NCBI RefSeq assembly: GCF_013822795.1
Contig: NZ_PNLB01000011.1
Span: 81,638-145,637, forward strand
Length of the DNA: 64,000 bases
Source: Phenylobacterium sp.
Lineage (GTDB): Bacteria > Pseudomonadota > Alphaproteobacteria > Caulobacterales > Caulobacteraceae
Direction: 5' to 3'
A program made the position numbers and the translations under genes. The notes beneath the pieces are model-generated. The model was not told the origin of the DNA and made no database searches. It was given only the letters and a program-made list of their open reading frames with translations. Positions 25,067 through 34,989 of this stretch are shown here, piece by piece (position 1 is the first letter of the stretch; the number at the start of each line of letters is the position of its first letter).

Positions 25067-26251
25067 ATGAGCATAAAAGGCAAGGCCTACATCATGGGAG
25101 CGTACGAGCATCCGCTCCGCGACGCGCCCGACAAGTCGACCCCGCAACTCCACGCCGAATGCGCCAAGGGCGCGCTGGAGGACGCGGGTCTCACCAAGGA
25201 CGACATCGACGGCTACTTCTGCGCCGGCGACGCCCCCGGCTTCGGCGCCATGTCGATGATCGACTACATGGGCCTGCGCAACGTCCGCCACATGGACTCC
25301 ACCGAGACCGGCGGCTCGTCCTACCTGCTGCACGTCGGCCACGCCGCCCAGGCGATCGCCGAGGGCAAGTGCTCGGTGGCGCTGATCACCCTGGCCGGCC
25401 GTCCGCGCCAGAACAAGTTCTTCGGCGGCGGCGCGGGCAAGCCCGGCCAGCTGACCGACGGCCCGCCCGAGGCCGGCTATGAGAACATCTACGGCGGCTC
25501 GACCCACAACACCTACGGCATGTGCGCCATGCGCCACATGTACGAGTACGGCACCACCAGCGAGCAGTTGGCCTGGATCAAGGTCGCCGCCAGCCACCAC
25601 GCCCAGTACAACCCGCACGCCTTCCTGAAGGACGTGGTGACCGTCGAGCAGGTCGTGAACTCGCGGATGATCTCCGACCCGCTGCACCTGCTGGACTGCT
25701 GCGTCGTCACCGACGGCGGCGGCGCGCTGATCGTGGTGTCGCCAGAGGTCGCCAAGACCCTCAACCGTCCCAAGGTGAAGATCATGGGCGCCGGCGAGTC
25801 CCCCAAGGGCCCGATGGGCGGCCGCGGTCTCGACCTCACCCACTCGGGCGCGGTGTGGTCCGGCCCGATCGCCTTCGGCGAGGCCGGCGTGAAGCCGTCC
25901 GACATCAAGTACGCCTCGATCTACGACAGCTTCACCATCACGGTGCTGATGCAGCTTGAGGACCTCGGCTTCTGTGAAAAGGGCCAGGGCGGCAAGTTCG
26001 TCGCCGACGGCAACCTGATCTCGGGCGTCGGCAAGCTGCCGTTCAACACCGACGGCGGCGGGCTGTGTAACAACCACCCGACCAACCGCGGCGGCATCAC
26101 CAAGGTCATCGAGGCGGTGCGTCAGCTCCGCGGCGAGGCCCACCCCAAGGTCCAGGTCCCCAACTGCGACATCGCCCTGGCCCACGGCACGGGCGGCTCG
26201 CTCGGCACGCGCCACGGCGCGGCGACCCTCATCATGGAACGGGAGGCCTAA
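25067..26251 (+). CDS. Thiolase-fold protein, lipid-transfer/aldolase-like (Ltp2-type)
   Basis: A 394-residue thiolase-superfamily enzyme. At the place where true thiolases carry the nucleophilic cysteine the sequence reads STETGGSSYLL (about residues 80-90), with no cysteine. Near the C terminus the usual cysteine-Gly-Gly motif is replaced by AHGTGGSLGTRH. It keeps the CNNHPTNRGGITK segment. These features, and the immediately following DUF35 partner (3-base gap), match the Ltp2-like retro-aldolases of steroid side-chain degradation better than acetyl-CoA acetyltransferases. Many annotation pipelines would call it acetyl-CoA acetyltransferase. Likely acts on a beta-hydroxyacyl-CoA of unknown structure. 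Confidence 0.85.
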   Translation: MSIKGKAYIMGAYEHPLRDAPDKSTPQLHAECAKGALEDAGLTKDDIDGYFCAGDAPGFGAMSMIDYMGLRNVRHMDSTETGGSSYLLHVGHAAQAIAEGKCSVALITLAGRPRQNKFFGGGAGKPGQLTDGPPEAGYENIYGGSTHNTYGMCAMRHMYEYGTTSEQLAWIKVAASHHAQYNPHAFLKDVVTVEQVVNSRMISDPLHLLDCCVVTDGGGALIVVSPEVAKTLNRPKVKIMGAGESPKGPMGGRGLDLTHSGAVWSGPIAFGEAGVKPSDIKYASIYDSFTITVLMQLEDLGFCEKGQGGKFVADGNLISGVGKLPFNTDGGGLCNNHPTNRGGITKVIEAVRQLRGEAHPKVQVPNCDIALAHGTGGSLGTRHGAATLIMEREA

Positions 26252-26254
26252 ATC

Positions 26255-26671
26255 ATGACCGACGTCCAAGACCGCCCCGCCCTCATGACCCGCCAGATCC
26301 CGGCCCCGGCCGTCACGATCGAAAGCAAGCCCTTCTGGGATGCAGCCGCCGATGGCAAGTTCCTCATCAAGCACTGCAACGCTTGCGGTGAGGACCACTG
26401 GTACCCGCGCGCGCTCTGCCCGTTCTGCTTCTCGGACAAGACCGAGTGGAAGGAGAGCCCGGGCGAAGGCGTGATCTACAGCTACAGCGTCATGCACCGC
26501 TCGCCGTCCGGCCCCTACGCCATCGGCTACGTGACCCTGAACGAAGGTCCCGCCGTCCTGACCAACTTCGTCGACGTGGCGCCCGACGGGCTCTCCATCG
26601 GCCAGAAGGTCAAGGTGAAGTTCCAGCCGACCGAGAACGGCCCGCCAGTCCCGGTGTTCTCGCCGGTCTGA
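26255..26671 (+). CDS. Zn-ribbon OB-fold protein (DUF35), partner of the thiolase-fold protein
   Basis: A 138-residue acyl-CoA-binding accessory protein. An N-terminal rubredoxin-like zinc ribbon is built from CNACG and CPFC (four cysteines, about 47-63). The OB-fold follows, starting WKESPGEGVIYSYSVMHRSP. DUF35 proteins pair with thiolase-fold enzymes to form aldolase or thiolase complexes. The 3-base spacing from the upstream gene supports a complex here. It ends 9 bases before palindromic repeat copy B. Confidence 0.92.
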   Translation: MTDVQDRPALMTRQIPAPAVTIESKPFWDAAADGKFLIKHCNACGEDHWYPRALCPFCFSDKTEWKESPGEGVIYSYSVMHRSPSGPYAIGYVTLNEGPAVLTNFVDVAPDGLSIGQKVKVKFQPTENGPPVPVFSPV

Positions 26672-26679
26672 CGTCATAT

Positions 26680-26817
26680 CCCTCTCCCCCACTGGGGGAG
26701 AGGTTAGGTGAGGGGGCCGAAGCCTACCGGCCCCCTCAACGCCTGCCATCGAGGCCGGATCGCGCCGCTAGCGCGTCGCTTCCCCCTCACCCGGCCTCTC
26801 CCCCAGGGGGGAGAGGA
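26680..26817. repeat. Composite palindromic repeat, copy B
   Basis: A CCCTCTCCCCC/GGGGGAGAGG hairpin (26680-26703), a central GAGGGGGCCG/CGGCCCCCTC arm, the complementary CCCCCTCAC and a terminal CCTCTCCCC/GGGGAGAGG hairpin (to 26817). The right half forms the last codons of the convergent kinase gene. Confidence 0.75.
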
Positions 26818-27340
26818 GATCGATGAGCCCCTCCGCCTCACGCGGATGGCGCAGGCGATGCACCTGCAGGTGCGCGAACCTCGGGTCCTCGATCCGCCCG
26901 CCGTACTCTTCCCGCCGCCGCGCCCAGGTGTCCCAGGCCCAGCGGATCGGATGCTCCTTGCTCAGCCACATCCGCCAGTCCTCGCGGTTGCCGGTCCCCG
27001 GCCACAGTTCGGCGCGGTCGATCGCGCGCAGCACCGAGCGCTTGATCACCCGCGGCATGATCACGCTGCGCGCGTAGTCCAGCCAGATCAGATGCGTGGC
27101 CCGGCTCCAGACCAAGTCGCGGACCTTGCCGTAATTGCCGTCGCTGACCCACGCCTCCTGGCCGACCGCCTCGGCCACCCGGCGGACGAACTCGTCCGGG
27201 TCGTGGCTGTTGAGGTCCTTCCAGCCGACCTGCCAGTTGATCGCGTCCAGTTCGATGTGCGGCAGGCCAAGTTCGGCGCCCAGGCGCCGCGCCAAGGTCG
27301 ACTTGCCCGAGCCCGAGGTCCCCACCACCGCAATACGCAT
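26768..27340 (-). CDS. P-loop nucleotide kinase, topology-modulation (FlaR-like) family
   Basis: A 190-residue adenylate-kinase-like P-loop protein. The Walker A motif GTSGSGKST is at residues 7-15. IELDAINWQVGWKDL is the short-chain kinase substrate region, and LIWLDYARSVIMPRVIKRSV with the WRMW lid segment is typical of the family often named DNA topology modulation protein FlaR. The true substrate is unknown. The start ATGA overlaps the CoA-transferase stop. The last 16 or so residues ([14 protein letters not shown]) are encoded by the palindromic repeat, so the C terminus is probably an acquired tail. Confidence 0.85.
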   Translation of the reverse strand: MRIAVVGTSGSGKSTLARRLGAELGLPHIELDAINWQVGWKDLNSHDPDEFVRRVAEAVGQEAWVSDGNYGKVRDLVWSRATHLIWLDYARSVIMPRVIKRSVLRAIDRAELWPGTGNREDWRMWLSKEHPIRWAWDTWARRREEYGGRIEDPRFAHLQVHRLRHPREAEGLIDLLSPLGERPGEGEATR

Positions 27341-28551
27341 CAGGCCTCCTGCGACACCTCCGCTAGCACCTCTTCAGTGTGCTCGCCCAGCCGTGGCGGG
27401 TGTCTACGAATGTTCGATGGCGTGCCGGTGAACTTCACCGGCGGCTTCATCGCCACATAGGCTCCGGCCTGCGGGTGGTCGTACTTCTCGAAGAAGCCGA
27501 CCGCCTTCAGGTGCGGGTCCTCGGGCAGGTCGTCCAGCCGGTTGGTCCGCGTCACCGGGATCGACAGCGGCTTCAGCAGGTCCAGCCACTCGTCGGTGGT
27601 CTTGGTCACCGTCACCGTCTCGACCAAGGCGTAGAGTTCGTGGATGTTCTTGCCGCGCTCCAGACCCTGGAAGCGCGGGTCCTTGCCGAAGGTCTCGCCC
27701 CAGCCGGCGACGTCGAAGAAGATGTCCCACTGCTTGTCGGTATAGGGCAGCAGGCCGATGTAGCCGTCCTTGGTCTGGAACGGCTTGCGGTGTGGATTGA
27801 CCACTCGCTGATAGCCCCACTGGCCGGTCGGCGGGTCGAAGGCGTGGTCGTAGAGGTGCTCGACCAGGTTGAAGCTGGTCACGCACTCCAACATCGGCAC
27901 CTCGATGAACTGGCCCTGGCCGGTGCGCTCACGGCTCAGCAGGCCCGCGGTGATCGCCTGGCACATGAACAGGCCCGACACCTTGTCGGCGATCAGGCTC
28001 GGCAGAATCCGCGGCGTCGGGTTCCCATCCGTCCGCGGCAAGACGTCAGCCAGGCCCGAGGCCGACTGGATCAGGTCGTCATAGGCCGGTTCACCGGCAT
28101 AGGGGCCTTCCGAGCCGTAGCCAGCGGCGTGCACGTAAACGACGTCCGGCCGCAGCGCCTTTACGTCCTCGTAGGCCAGGCCCAAGCGCTTGAGCCCCTC
28201 ATAGCGGATCGAGGTCGCGAACACGTCGCAGCTCTTGATCAGCGCCTCGAGGCTCCGGCGCGACTTCGGATCGGCGAGGTTGAACACCACCGAGCGCTTG
28301 TTGCGGTTGATGGTCAGGAAGATCGGCCCCAGGTCCCGCGGCCAGTCCTTCGGCGTGTGGCCGGGCCAGCGCATGATATCGCCGCCGGTCCCGCGGCCCG
28401 AGCCGGGGTCCTCCAGCTTGATCACCTCGGCGCCCTGGTCGCCCAGCATCTGGGTCGCATAGGCTCCGAACACCACGCTGGTGAGGTCGAGAATCCGGAT
28501 GCCCTTCAGCGGTCCCGTGGCTTCGTTCGCCAGCTGCTTTACTTCCGCCAC
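27340..28551 (-). CDS. CaiB/BaiF family (class III) CoA transferase
   Basis: A 403-residue enzyme that moves CoA between acyl-CoA and a free acid. GIRILDLTSVVFGAYATQMLGDQGAEVIKLEDP is the family N terminus. The catalytic aspartate lies in the region around YDDLIQSASGLAD (about 158-170). The extended C-terminal half (RTNRLDDLPEDPHLKAVGFF) closes the interlocked dimer. GTG start at 28551 with GGAGG about 10 bases upstream. It is the first gene of a two-gene operon with the kinase and divergent from the acyl-CoA dehydrogenase across a 74-base promoter gap. Role: activating or exchanging the CoA ester in this catabolic island, substrate unknown. Confidence 0.92.
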   Translation of the reverse strand: MAEVKQLANEATGPLKGIRILDLTSVVFGAYATQMLGDQGAEVIKLEDPGSGRGTGGDIMRWPGHTPKDWPRDLGPIFLTINRNKRSVVFNLADPKSRRSLEALIKSCDVFATSIRYEGLKRLGLAYEDVKALRPDVVYVHAAGYGSEGPYAGEPAYDDLIQSASGLADVLPRTDGNPTPRILPSLIADKVSGLFMCQAITAGLLSRERTGQGQFIEVPMLECVTSFNLVEHLYDHAFDPPTGQWGYQRVVNPHRKPFQTKDGYIGLLPYTDKQWDIFFDVAGWGETFGKDPRFQGLERGKNIHELYALVETVTVTKTTDEWLDLLKPLSIPVTRTNRLDDLPEDPHLKAVGFFEKYDHPQAGAYVAMKPPVKFTGTPSNIRRHPPRLGEHTEEVLAEVSQEA

Positions 28552-28625
28552 GTCAGGCCTCCCCTCTGCAAACCGCCTCGTTATGATCGGGGTCGAACAT
28601 CGCGCATTGACGCGGGGGAGGGCTA

Positions 28626-29792
28626 GTGGACTTCGCGCTTTCCGACGAACACAGGATGCTCAAGGAGCTGGTCGCTCGCTTCGTCCAGGACGAGCTGATG
28701 CCGCTGGAGGCCGGGGTGCTGGCCCGCGAGGCCGACGGCAAGGGCCTGGGCATCGGCGCGGCCGAGAACGCGCGGCTCGACGAGGTCTCGAAGTCCCTCG
28801 GCCTCTGGGGCCTGGACGCGCCCGAGGATGTCGGCGGCGTCGACCTGCCGGCGGTGGCCATGGTCGGGGTCAACGAGGAGCTGGGCAAGACCATCACGCC
28901 CTACACCCTGCCGCCCGACAGCCCGAACCTGCGCATGCTCGCGGCGACCGCGAACGAGCGGCAGCGCGAGGCCTATCTCGCCCCCTACGTCGCCGGTCAG
29001 ACGATCAGCGCCATCGGCATCTCCGAACCGGGCGCCGGCGCCGACCCCGCGGGCATGCTGACCCGCGCCGATCGCGACGGCGACGACTGGGTGATCAACG
29101 GCCGAAAAATTTGGATCACCCGGGCCGAGGAAGCTGATTTCACCATCCTGATGGCGGTGACGAACAAGGAGAAGGGCGCGCGCGGCGGGATGTCGGCGTT
29201 CCTGGTCGACAAGGGCACGCCCGGCTTCAACGTGCTGCGCAAGATCCCGATGATCGGCGGCCAGGCGACCTACGAGGTGGCGCTGGAGGACTGCCGGGTC
29301 GAGGGCTGGAAACTGCTCGGCGAGGAGGGCAACGGCTTCGCCCCCATGCAACTGCGGCTCGGCACCCGGCGGATTGAGATGGCCTCGTGGTCGATCGGCA
29401 TGGCCCAGCGGGCGCTCGACATGATCTGCGAGTACGCCCCCCAGCGGAAGACCTTCGGCCTGCCGCTCAGCGAACGTCAGGCGATCCAGTGGTGGGTGGC
29501 CGACGCCGCCACCCGCATCCACGCCGCGCGGCTGATGACCTACGACTGCGCCTGGAAGCTGGACCAGGGCCGCGACGTGCGGGTGGAAATCTCGATGATC
29601 AAGGGCTACGCGACCGAGATGGCCTGGGAGGTCGTCGACCGCGCGATGCAGACCTTCGGCGCCATGGGCATGACCAAGGAGCTGCCGCTGCAGCTGATGG
29701 CCAACCGCCTGCGCACCATGCGAATCTACGACGGCCCCACCGAAGTCCACAAATGGGTGGTGGCCCGCAACCTGATGGGATCGAGACGATGA
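28626..29792 (+). CDS. Acyl-CoA dehydrogenase
   Basis: A 388-residue FAD enzyme for alpha,beta-dehydrogenation of an acyl-CoA. The N-terminal helical domain is followed by the flavin signature SAIGISEPGAGADPAG (about 120-135) and WVINGRKIWITRAEEADF in the beta domain. The C-terminal domain has ERQAIQWWVADAATRIHAAR, QTFGAMGMTKELPL and RIYDGPTEVHKWVVARNLMG. GTG start preceded by GGGGGAGGG. Its stop overlaps the start of the hydratase gene (ATGA). The family resembles ACAD11-like members with a broad or hydroxylated substrate. Confidence 0.93.
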   Translation: MDFALSDEHRMLKELVARFVQDELMPLEAGVLAREADGKGLGIGAAENARLDEVSKSLGLWGLDAPEDVGGVDLPAVAMVGVNEELGKTITPYTLPPDSPNLRMLAATANERQREAYLAPYVAGQTISAIGISEPGAGADPAGMLTRADRDGDDWVINGRKIWITRAEEADFTILMAVTNKEKGARGGMSAFLVDKGTPGFNVLRKIPMIGGQATYEVALEDCRVEGWKLLGEEGNGFAPMQLRLGTRRIEMASWSIGMAQRALDMICEYAPQRKTFGLPLSERQAIQWWVADAATRIHAARLMTYDCAWKLDQGRDVRVEISMIKGYATEMAWEVVDRAMQTFGAMGMTKELPLQLMANRLRTMRIYDGPTEVHKWVVARNLMGSRR

Positions 29793-30571
29793 AGACGGCC
29801 TATGGCGACCACCTGACCCTCACCACCGACGGCCACGTGGCGACCATCGTCATCGACCGGCCGGCGAACAACCACGTCTCGGTCGACCTGATGCGCGACC
29901 TCGCCGATGCGCTGGAGGCGATGGACCGCGACAACAACATCCGCGCCGTGGTGCTGGCCGCCGCCGGCCGGGCGTTCTGCGCCGGCGCCGATCTGATCTC
30001 GCCGACCGGCATCGGCGGCACCGGGATGAGCGGCATCGACAGCCTCTACGAGCAGGCCGTCCGCCTGTTCGCGGTCGAGACCCCGATCATCGCCGCCGTC
30101 CAAGGCGCCGCCGTGGGCGCCGGCCTTGGCCTGGCGCTGGTCGCCGACTTCCGGGTGGTCGCGCCCGAGGCGCGGTTCTCGGCCAATTTCGTCAAGCTCG
30201 GCTTCCATCCGGGCTTCGGCCTGACCCACACCCTGCCGCGCCTGATCGGCGTGCAGCGCGCCAATCTGATGTTCCTGACCGGCCGCCGCATCAAGGGCGA
30301 CGAAGCCCTGGCCTGGGGCCTGGCCGACGAACTGGTCCCGCTGCCCGAGCTGCTGCCGGCTGCTCAGGCCCTGGCCGCCGAGATCGCCGAGAACGCGCCG
30401 TTGGCCGTGATCGCCACCCGCAAGACCCTGCGCGGCGATCTGGCCGCCGCCGTCCGCGCCCAGACCGCCCACGAGCACGCCGAGCAAACCCTGCTGCGCG
30501 CCACCGAGGACTTCGCCGAGGGCGTCCGCGCCGTGCAGGAACGCCGGCCGGGCGTGTTCAAGGGACGCTGA
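29789..30571 (+). CDS. Enoyl-CoA hydratase/isomerase family protein
   Basis: A 260-residue crotonase-fold protein. The oxyanion-hole segment is LAAAGRAFCAGADLIS (about 56-71). AAVQGAAVGAGLGLALVADFRV (about 103-124) carries the second conserved glycine motif, and FVKLGFHPGFGLTHTLPRLIG follows. The catalytic glutamates of classical hydratases are not obvious, so isomerase or lyase activity is possible. The start ATG at 29789 overlaps the dehydrogenase stop; a longer upstream reading is spurious. It ends the acyl-CoA operon just before repeat copy C. Confidence 0.92.
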   Translation: MKTAYGDHLTLTTDGHVATIVIDRPANNHVSVDLMRDLADALEAMDRDNNIRAVVLAAAGRAFCAGADLISPTGIGGTGMSGIDSLYEQAVRLFAVETPIIAAVQGAAVGAGLGLALVADFRVVAPEARFSANFVKLGFHPGFGLTHTLPRLIGVQRANLMFLTGRRIKGDEALAWGLADELVPLPELLPAAQALAAEIAENAPLAVIATRKTLRGDLAAAVRAQTAHEHAEQTLLRATEDFAEGVRAVQERRPGVFKGR

Positions 30572-30600
30572 TTTCCCAGGGGACTTGCTGAGTCGGCAGC

Positions 30601-30689
30601 CCCCTCACCCTACCCTCTCCCCAAGGGGGAGAGGGATCGCGCCCTAGGCTCCCTCGCCCCATTTATGGGGAGAGGGTTGGGGTGAGGGG
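30601..30689. repeat. Composite palindromic repeat, copy C
   Basis: CCCCTCACCCT, then a CCCTCTCCCC/GGGGGAGAGGG hairpin (30613-30635), a CCCTCGCCCC/GGGGAGAGGG hairpin and terminal GGTGAGGGG (to 30689). The outer arms CCCCTCACC and GGTGAGGGG are complementary. It lies between the convergent hydratase and eda genes and could terminate both. Confidence 0.75.
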
Positions 30690-30718
30690 CAGCGCTGCGC
30701 AGCAGCGCAATGCGGTCG

Positions 30719-31333
30719 CTACTTCCCCAGCGCCGACGCCGCCTTCGCCAGCTCGGTGATCCTGCCCCAGTCGCCGGCGCGGACCGCGTCGGCCGGCGCC
30801 ACCCAGCTGCCACCGACGCAGATCACGTTGGGCAGGGCCAGGTAATCGGCCGCATTCTTGGCGTCGATGCCGCCGGTCGGGCAGAAGCTCGCCTGCGGGA
30901 AGGGGCTGGAAAAGGCCTTCAGCGCGCCCACGCCGCCGACCACATTGGCCGGGAACAGCTTGAAGTGGGTGAAGCCGGCGCGCATGCCGCGCATCAGCTC
31001 GCTGGCGGTGGCGATCCCCGGCAGCAGCGGCAGGGCGCCGTCGACGCCCTCGCCGTCGATCAGCCCCGGGCTGACCCCGAACTTCGCGCCGGCGTCAGCC
31101 GCCGACTGCCGCGCCTGGGCGGTGGTGATGGTCCCTGCGCCGACCACCGCGCCCTCGACCTCGCCGGCGATGCGGCGGATGCAGTCCAGCGCCACCGGCG
31201 TGCGCAGGGTCACTTCCAGCGCATAGAGCCCGCCCGCCACCAGCGCCTTGGCCAGCGGCACGGCCTGGGCCGCGTCCTCGATGATCAGGACCGGCACCAC
31301 CGGGGCGAGCTTGAGGGTCTCGGCGAGGGTCAA
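30719..31333 (-). CDS. eda: 2-dehydro-3-deoxy-phosphogluconate (KDPG) aldolase
   Basis: A 204-residue class I aldolase that splits KDPG to pyruvate and glyceraldehyde-3-phosphate, the last Entner-Doudoroff step. VVPVLIIEDAAQAVPLAKALVAGG (about 12-35) is the family opening. GAGTITTAQ holds the phosphate/base region, FKLFPA around residue 128 has the Schiff-base lysine, and FCPTGGI closes the barrel. The start is TTG at 31333, forming a TTGA overlap with the glk stop. It is the last gene of the pgl-edd-glk-eda operon and converges with the hydratase gene across repeat C. Confidence 0.95.
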   Translation of the reverse strand: MTLAETLKLAPVVPVLIIEDAAQAVPLAKALVAGGLYALEVTLRTPVALDCIRRIAGEVEGAVVGAGTITTAQARQSAADAGAKFGVSPGLIDGEGVDGALPLLPGIATASELMRGMRAGFTHFKLFPANVVGGVGALKAFSSPFPQASFCPTGGIDAKNAADYLALPNVICVGGSWVAPADAVRAGDWGRITELAKAASALGK

Positions 31334-32303
31334 AGCGGGCTTCCTTCCAGTTGTTCCAGCACGCGCGCGGCGCCGACCAGCGCCGCATAGGGGTGGACGA
31401 TCAGATAGGTGGGGATGTCGCGGGTGTAGTCGGACAGCCGGCCCTTGTCCTCGAACCGGCGGCGGAAGCCGCCGGCCGCCAGCCGATCGGCCAGCCGCGG
31501 GGCGATGCCGCCCGAAACATAGACCCCGCCGCGCGCGCCGCAGGTCAGGGCGATGTCGCCGGCCGTCGACCCGAGAATCTCGCAGAAGCGGTCGAGGGTC
31601 TCCTCGGCCAGCAGGTCGCCGCCCTTCTGGCCGGCCCCCAGCACTTCCTTCTCGTCCTTCAGCTCGGCTGGAACGCCGCGCACGTCGGCCAGGCCGCGAT
31701 AGAGCGCGTACAGGCCCGGCCCAGACAGGATCCGTTCGATCGAGACCCGCCCATAGGTCCGGCGCAACGAAGCCCAGATCGCCGCCTCGACCCCGTCATA
31801 GGGCGCAAAGCCCGCATGGCCGCCTTCGCAGGGCACGGCGATGTCGCCGCGATCGGTGCGCACCACCATCGAGACGCCGAAGCCGGTGCCGGCGCCCAGC
31901 ACCAGGATCGGCGCGCCCTCGGCCCCGCGCATCGCCGGGCCGATGGTTTTCAGGTCGTCGGGGTCGAGCACCGGCGCGGCCAGCGCCTGGGCCGCGAAGT
32001 CATTGATCAGCTTGGCCGAGTGGAACTCGAAGGTGCCGATCAGCTCGCCCTCCGACACCCGCCAGTCGAGGTTGGTGAACTCGATCTCGCCGTCGACCAC
32101 CGGGCCGGCCACGGCGATCGCCGCGGTGTGCACCTTCTGGCGGCCGACCGTGGTCTCCAGGTACTCGCCGATGACCTCGGTCAGCGATCCGTACTCGGCG
32201 GCCGGATAGGTCTTGGGATTGCGGATCCGGCCGGTGGAATCGACCACGGCCAGGCGCGCGTTGGTGCCGCCGATGTCCCCGACCAGGCCGGTATAGATAG
32301 TCT

Positions 32304-32307
<4 letters not shown>
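31330..32307 (-). CDS. glk: Glucokinase
   Basis: A 325-residue bacterial glucokinase that phosphorylates glucose with ATP. The phosphate-1 motif [16 protein letters not shown] starts at about residue 8. The sugar-binding [10 protein letters not shown] lies near residue 100, the phosphate-2 region [15 protein letters not shown] near 132, and the adenosine motif [13 protein letters not shown] near 262. GTG start overlapping the edd stop (GTGA). It feeds glucose into the Entner-Doudoroff pathway encoded by the same operon. Confidence 0.95.
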
Positions 32308-34130
<1,823 letters not shown>

Positions 34131-34147
34131 GACTGGCTCCAACTCTC

Positions 34148-34822
34148 TCAAGGGGTCCAGAGAACGCGCACGGGCGCTTTAGCCTGTTCGAGCAGCGCGT
34201 GCACGGGCAGACCGTTCCCCTTCTCCACGATGTCGCGCTTCTTCGCCCCGGAGATCAGCACCAGGATCAGGCGGGCTTGCAGGAGAGCCGGCATGGTCAT
34301 GGTCACCCGCGCGATCGGCGGCGAGCCGACCCCGGCGGGTACTCCCAGGCAGAAACGCGTTCCGTGCGGATCCATGCCCAGATCCAGCACAGGCGATCCG
34401 GGGATCAACGAAGCGACGTGGCCGTCCTCACCCATCCCCAGAAGCATGACGTCATAGGGCGCCAGCGCGCGCACGTCAGCCTCCACCTTGTCGGCGGCGG
34501 CCTCGACGCTGTCGGCGGCCGTGCTGATCGGCACGAAGCGCGCCGCCGCGGCCGCGGCGGTCAGCAGCCGCTCGCGCAGCAGGCGCTCGTTGGAGTCAGG
34601 CGACTCCACTGAGACGAACCGGTCGTCGGACAGCGTCACGGCGACCTTGGCCCAGTCCAGCTCCGCCTGGGCCAACAAGTCGTAGACCGGCGCCGGCGAG
34701 CGCCCGCCCGTGCCGACCAGGCTGGCGGCGCCGCGTTCGGCCAGGGCCTGGACCAGCGCCTGAGTCGTGGCGGCGGCGGCGGCGGCGGCCAGCTCGGCCG
34801 CGGTTGCAAAGGTCTCGATCAT
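34148..34822 (-). CDS. pgl: 6-phosphogluconolactonase
   Basis: A 224-residue lactonase of the DevB/NagB-like family that hydrolyses 6-phosphogluconolactone. [14 protein letters not shown] (about 59-72, with [14 protein letters not shown] following) and [21 protein letters not shown] (about 126-146) are the family signatures, with the His near 137 as catalytic base. The ATG at 34822 starts the conserved fold. It is the first gene of the operon; in Caulobacter relatives zwf normally precedes it, but here zwf is 9 kb away. Confidence 0.93.
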   Translation of the reverse strand: MIETFATAAELAAAAAAATTQALVQALAERGAASLVGTGGRSPAPVYDLLAQAELDWAKVAVTLSDDRFVSVESPDSNERLLRERLLTAAAAAARFVPISTAADSVEAAADKVEADVRALAPYDVMLLGMGEDGHVASLIPGSPVLDLGMDPHGTRFCLGVPAGVGSPPIARVTMTMPALLQARLILVLISGAKKRDIVEKGNGLPVHALLEQAKAPVRVLWTP

Positions 34823-34989
34823 GTCTCGCCCATAACGCAGCACCGCGACGAACGCGCCACCGTTTCACCCCCTAGGGGCGGAAAAGCGCCGGCTGATTCG
34901 GAACCAGACCGGTCGGTTGCGAACTTCCCCTGCGGCCGCATGGCGCGTCCAGACGCCTGCCGCCTGCCGACAGCCGGGAGTCCCGCGTG

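Noticed and set aside
24849..30689. The palindromic repeats as insertion-sequence ends
   Set aside because: No transposase or target duplications lie between or beside them, and the genes enclosed form normal operons.
34131..34151. TTG start of edd overlapping pgl
   Set aside because: An ATG at 34130 has a GGAG site at good spacing and starts the conserved sequence, so it is preferred.
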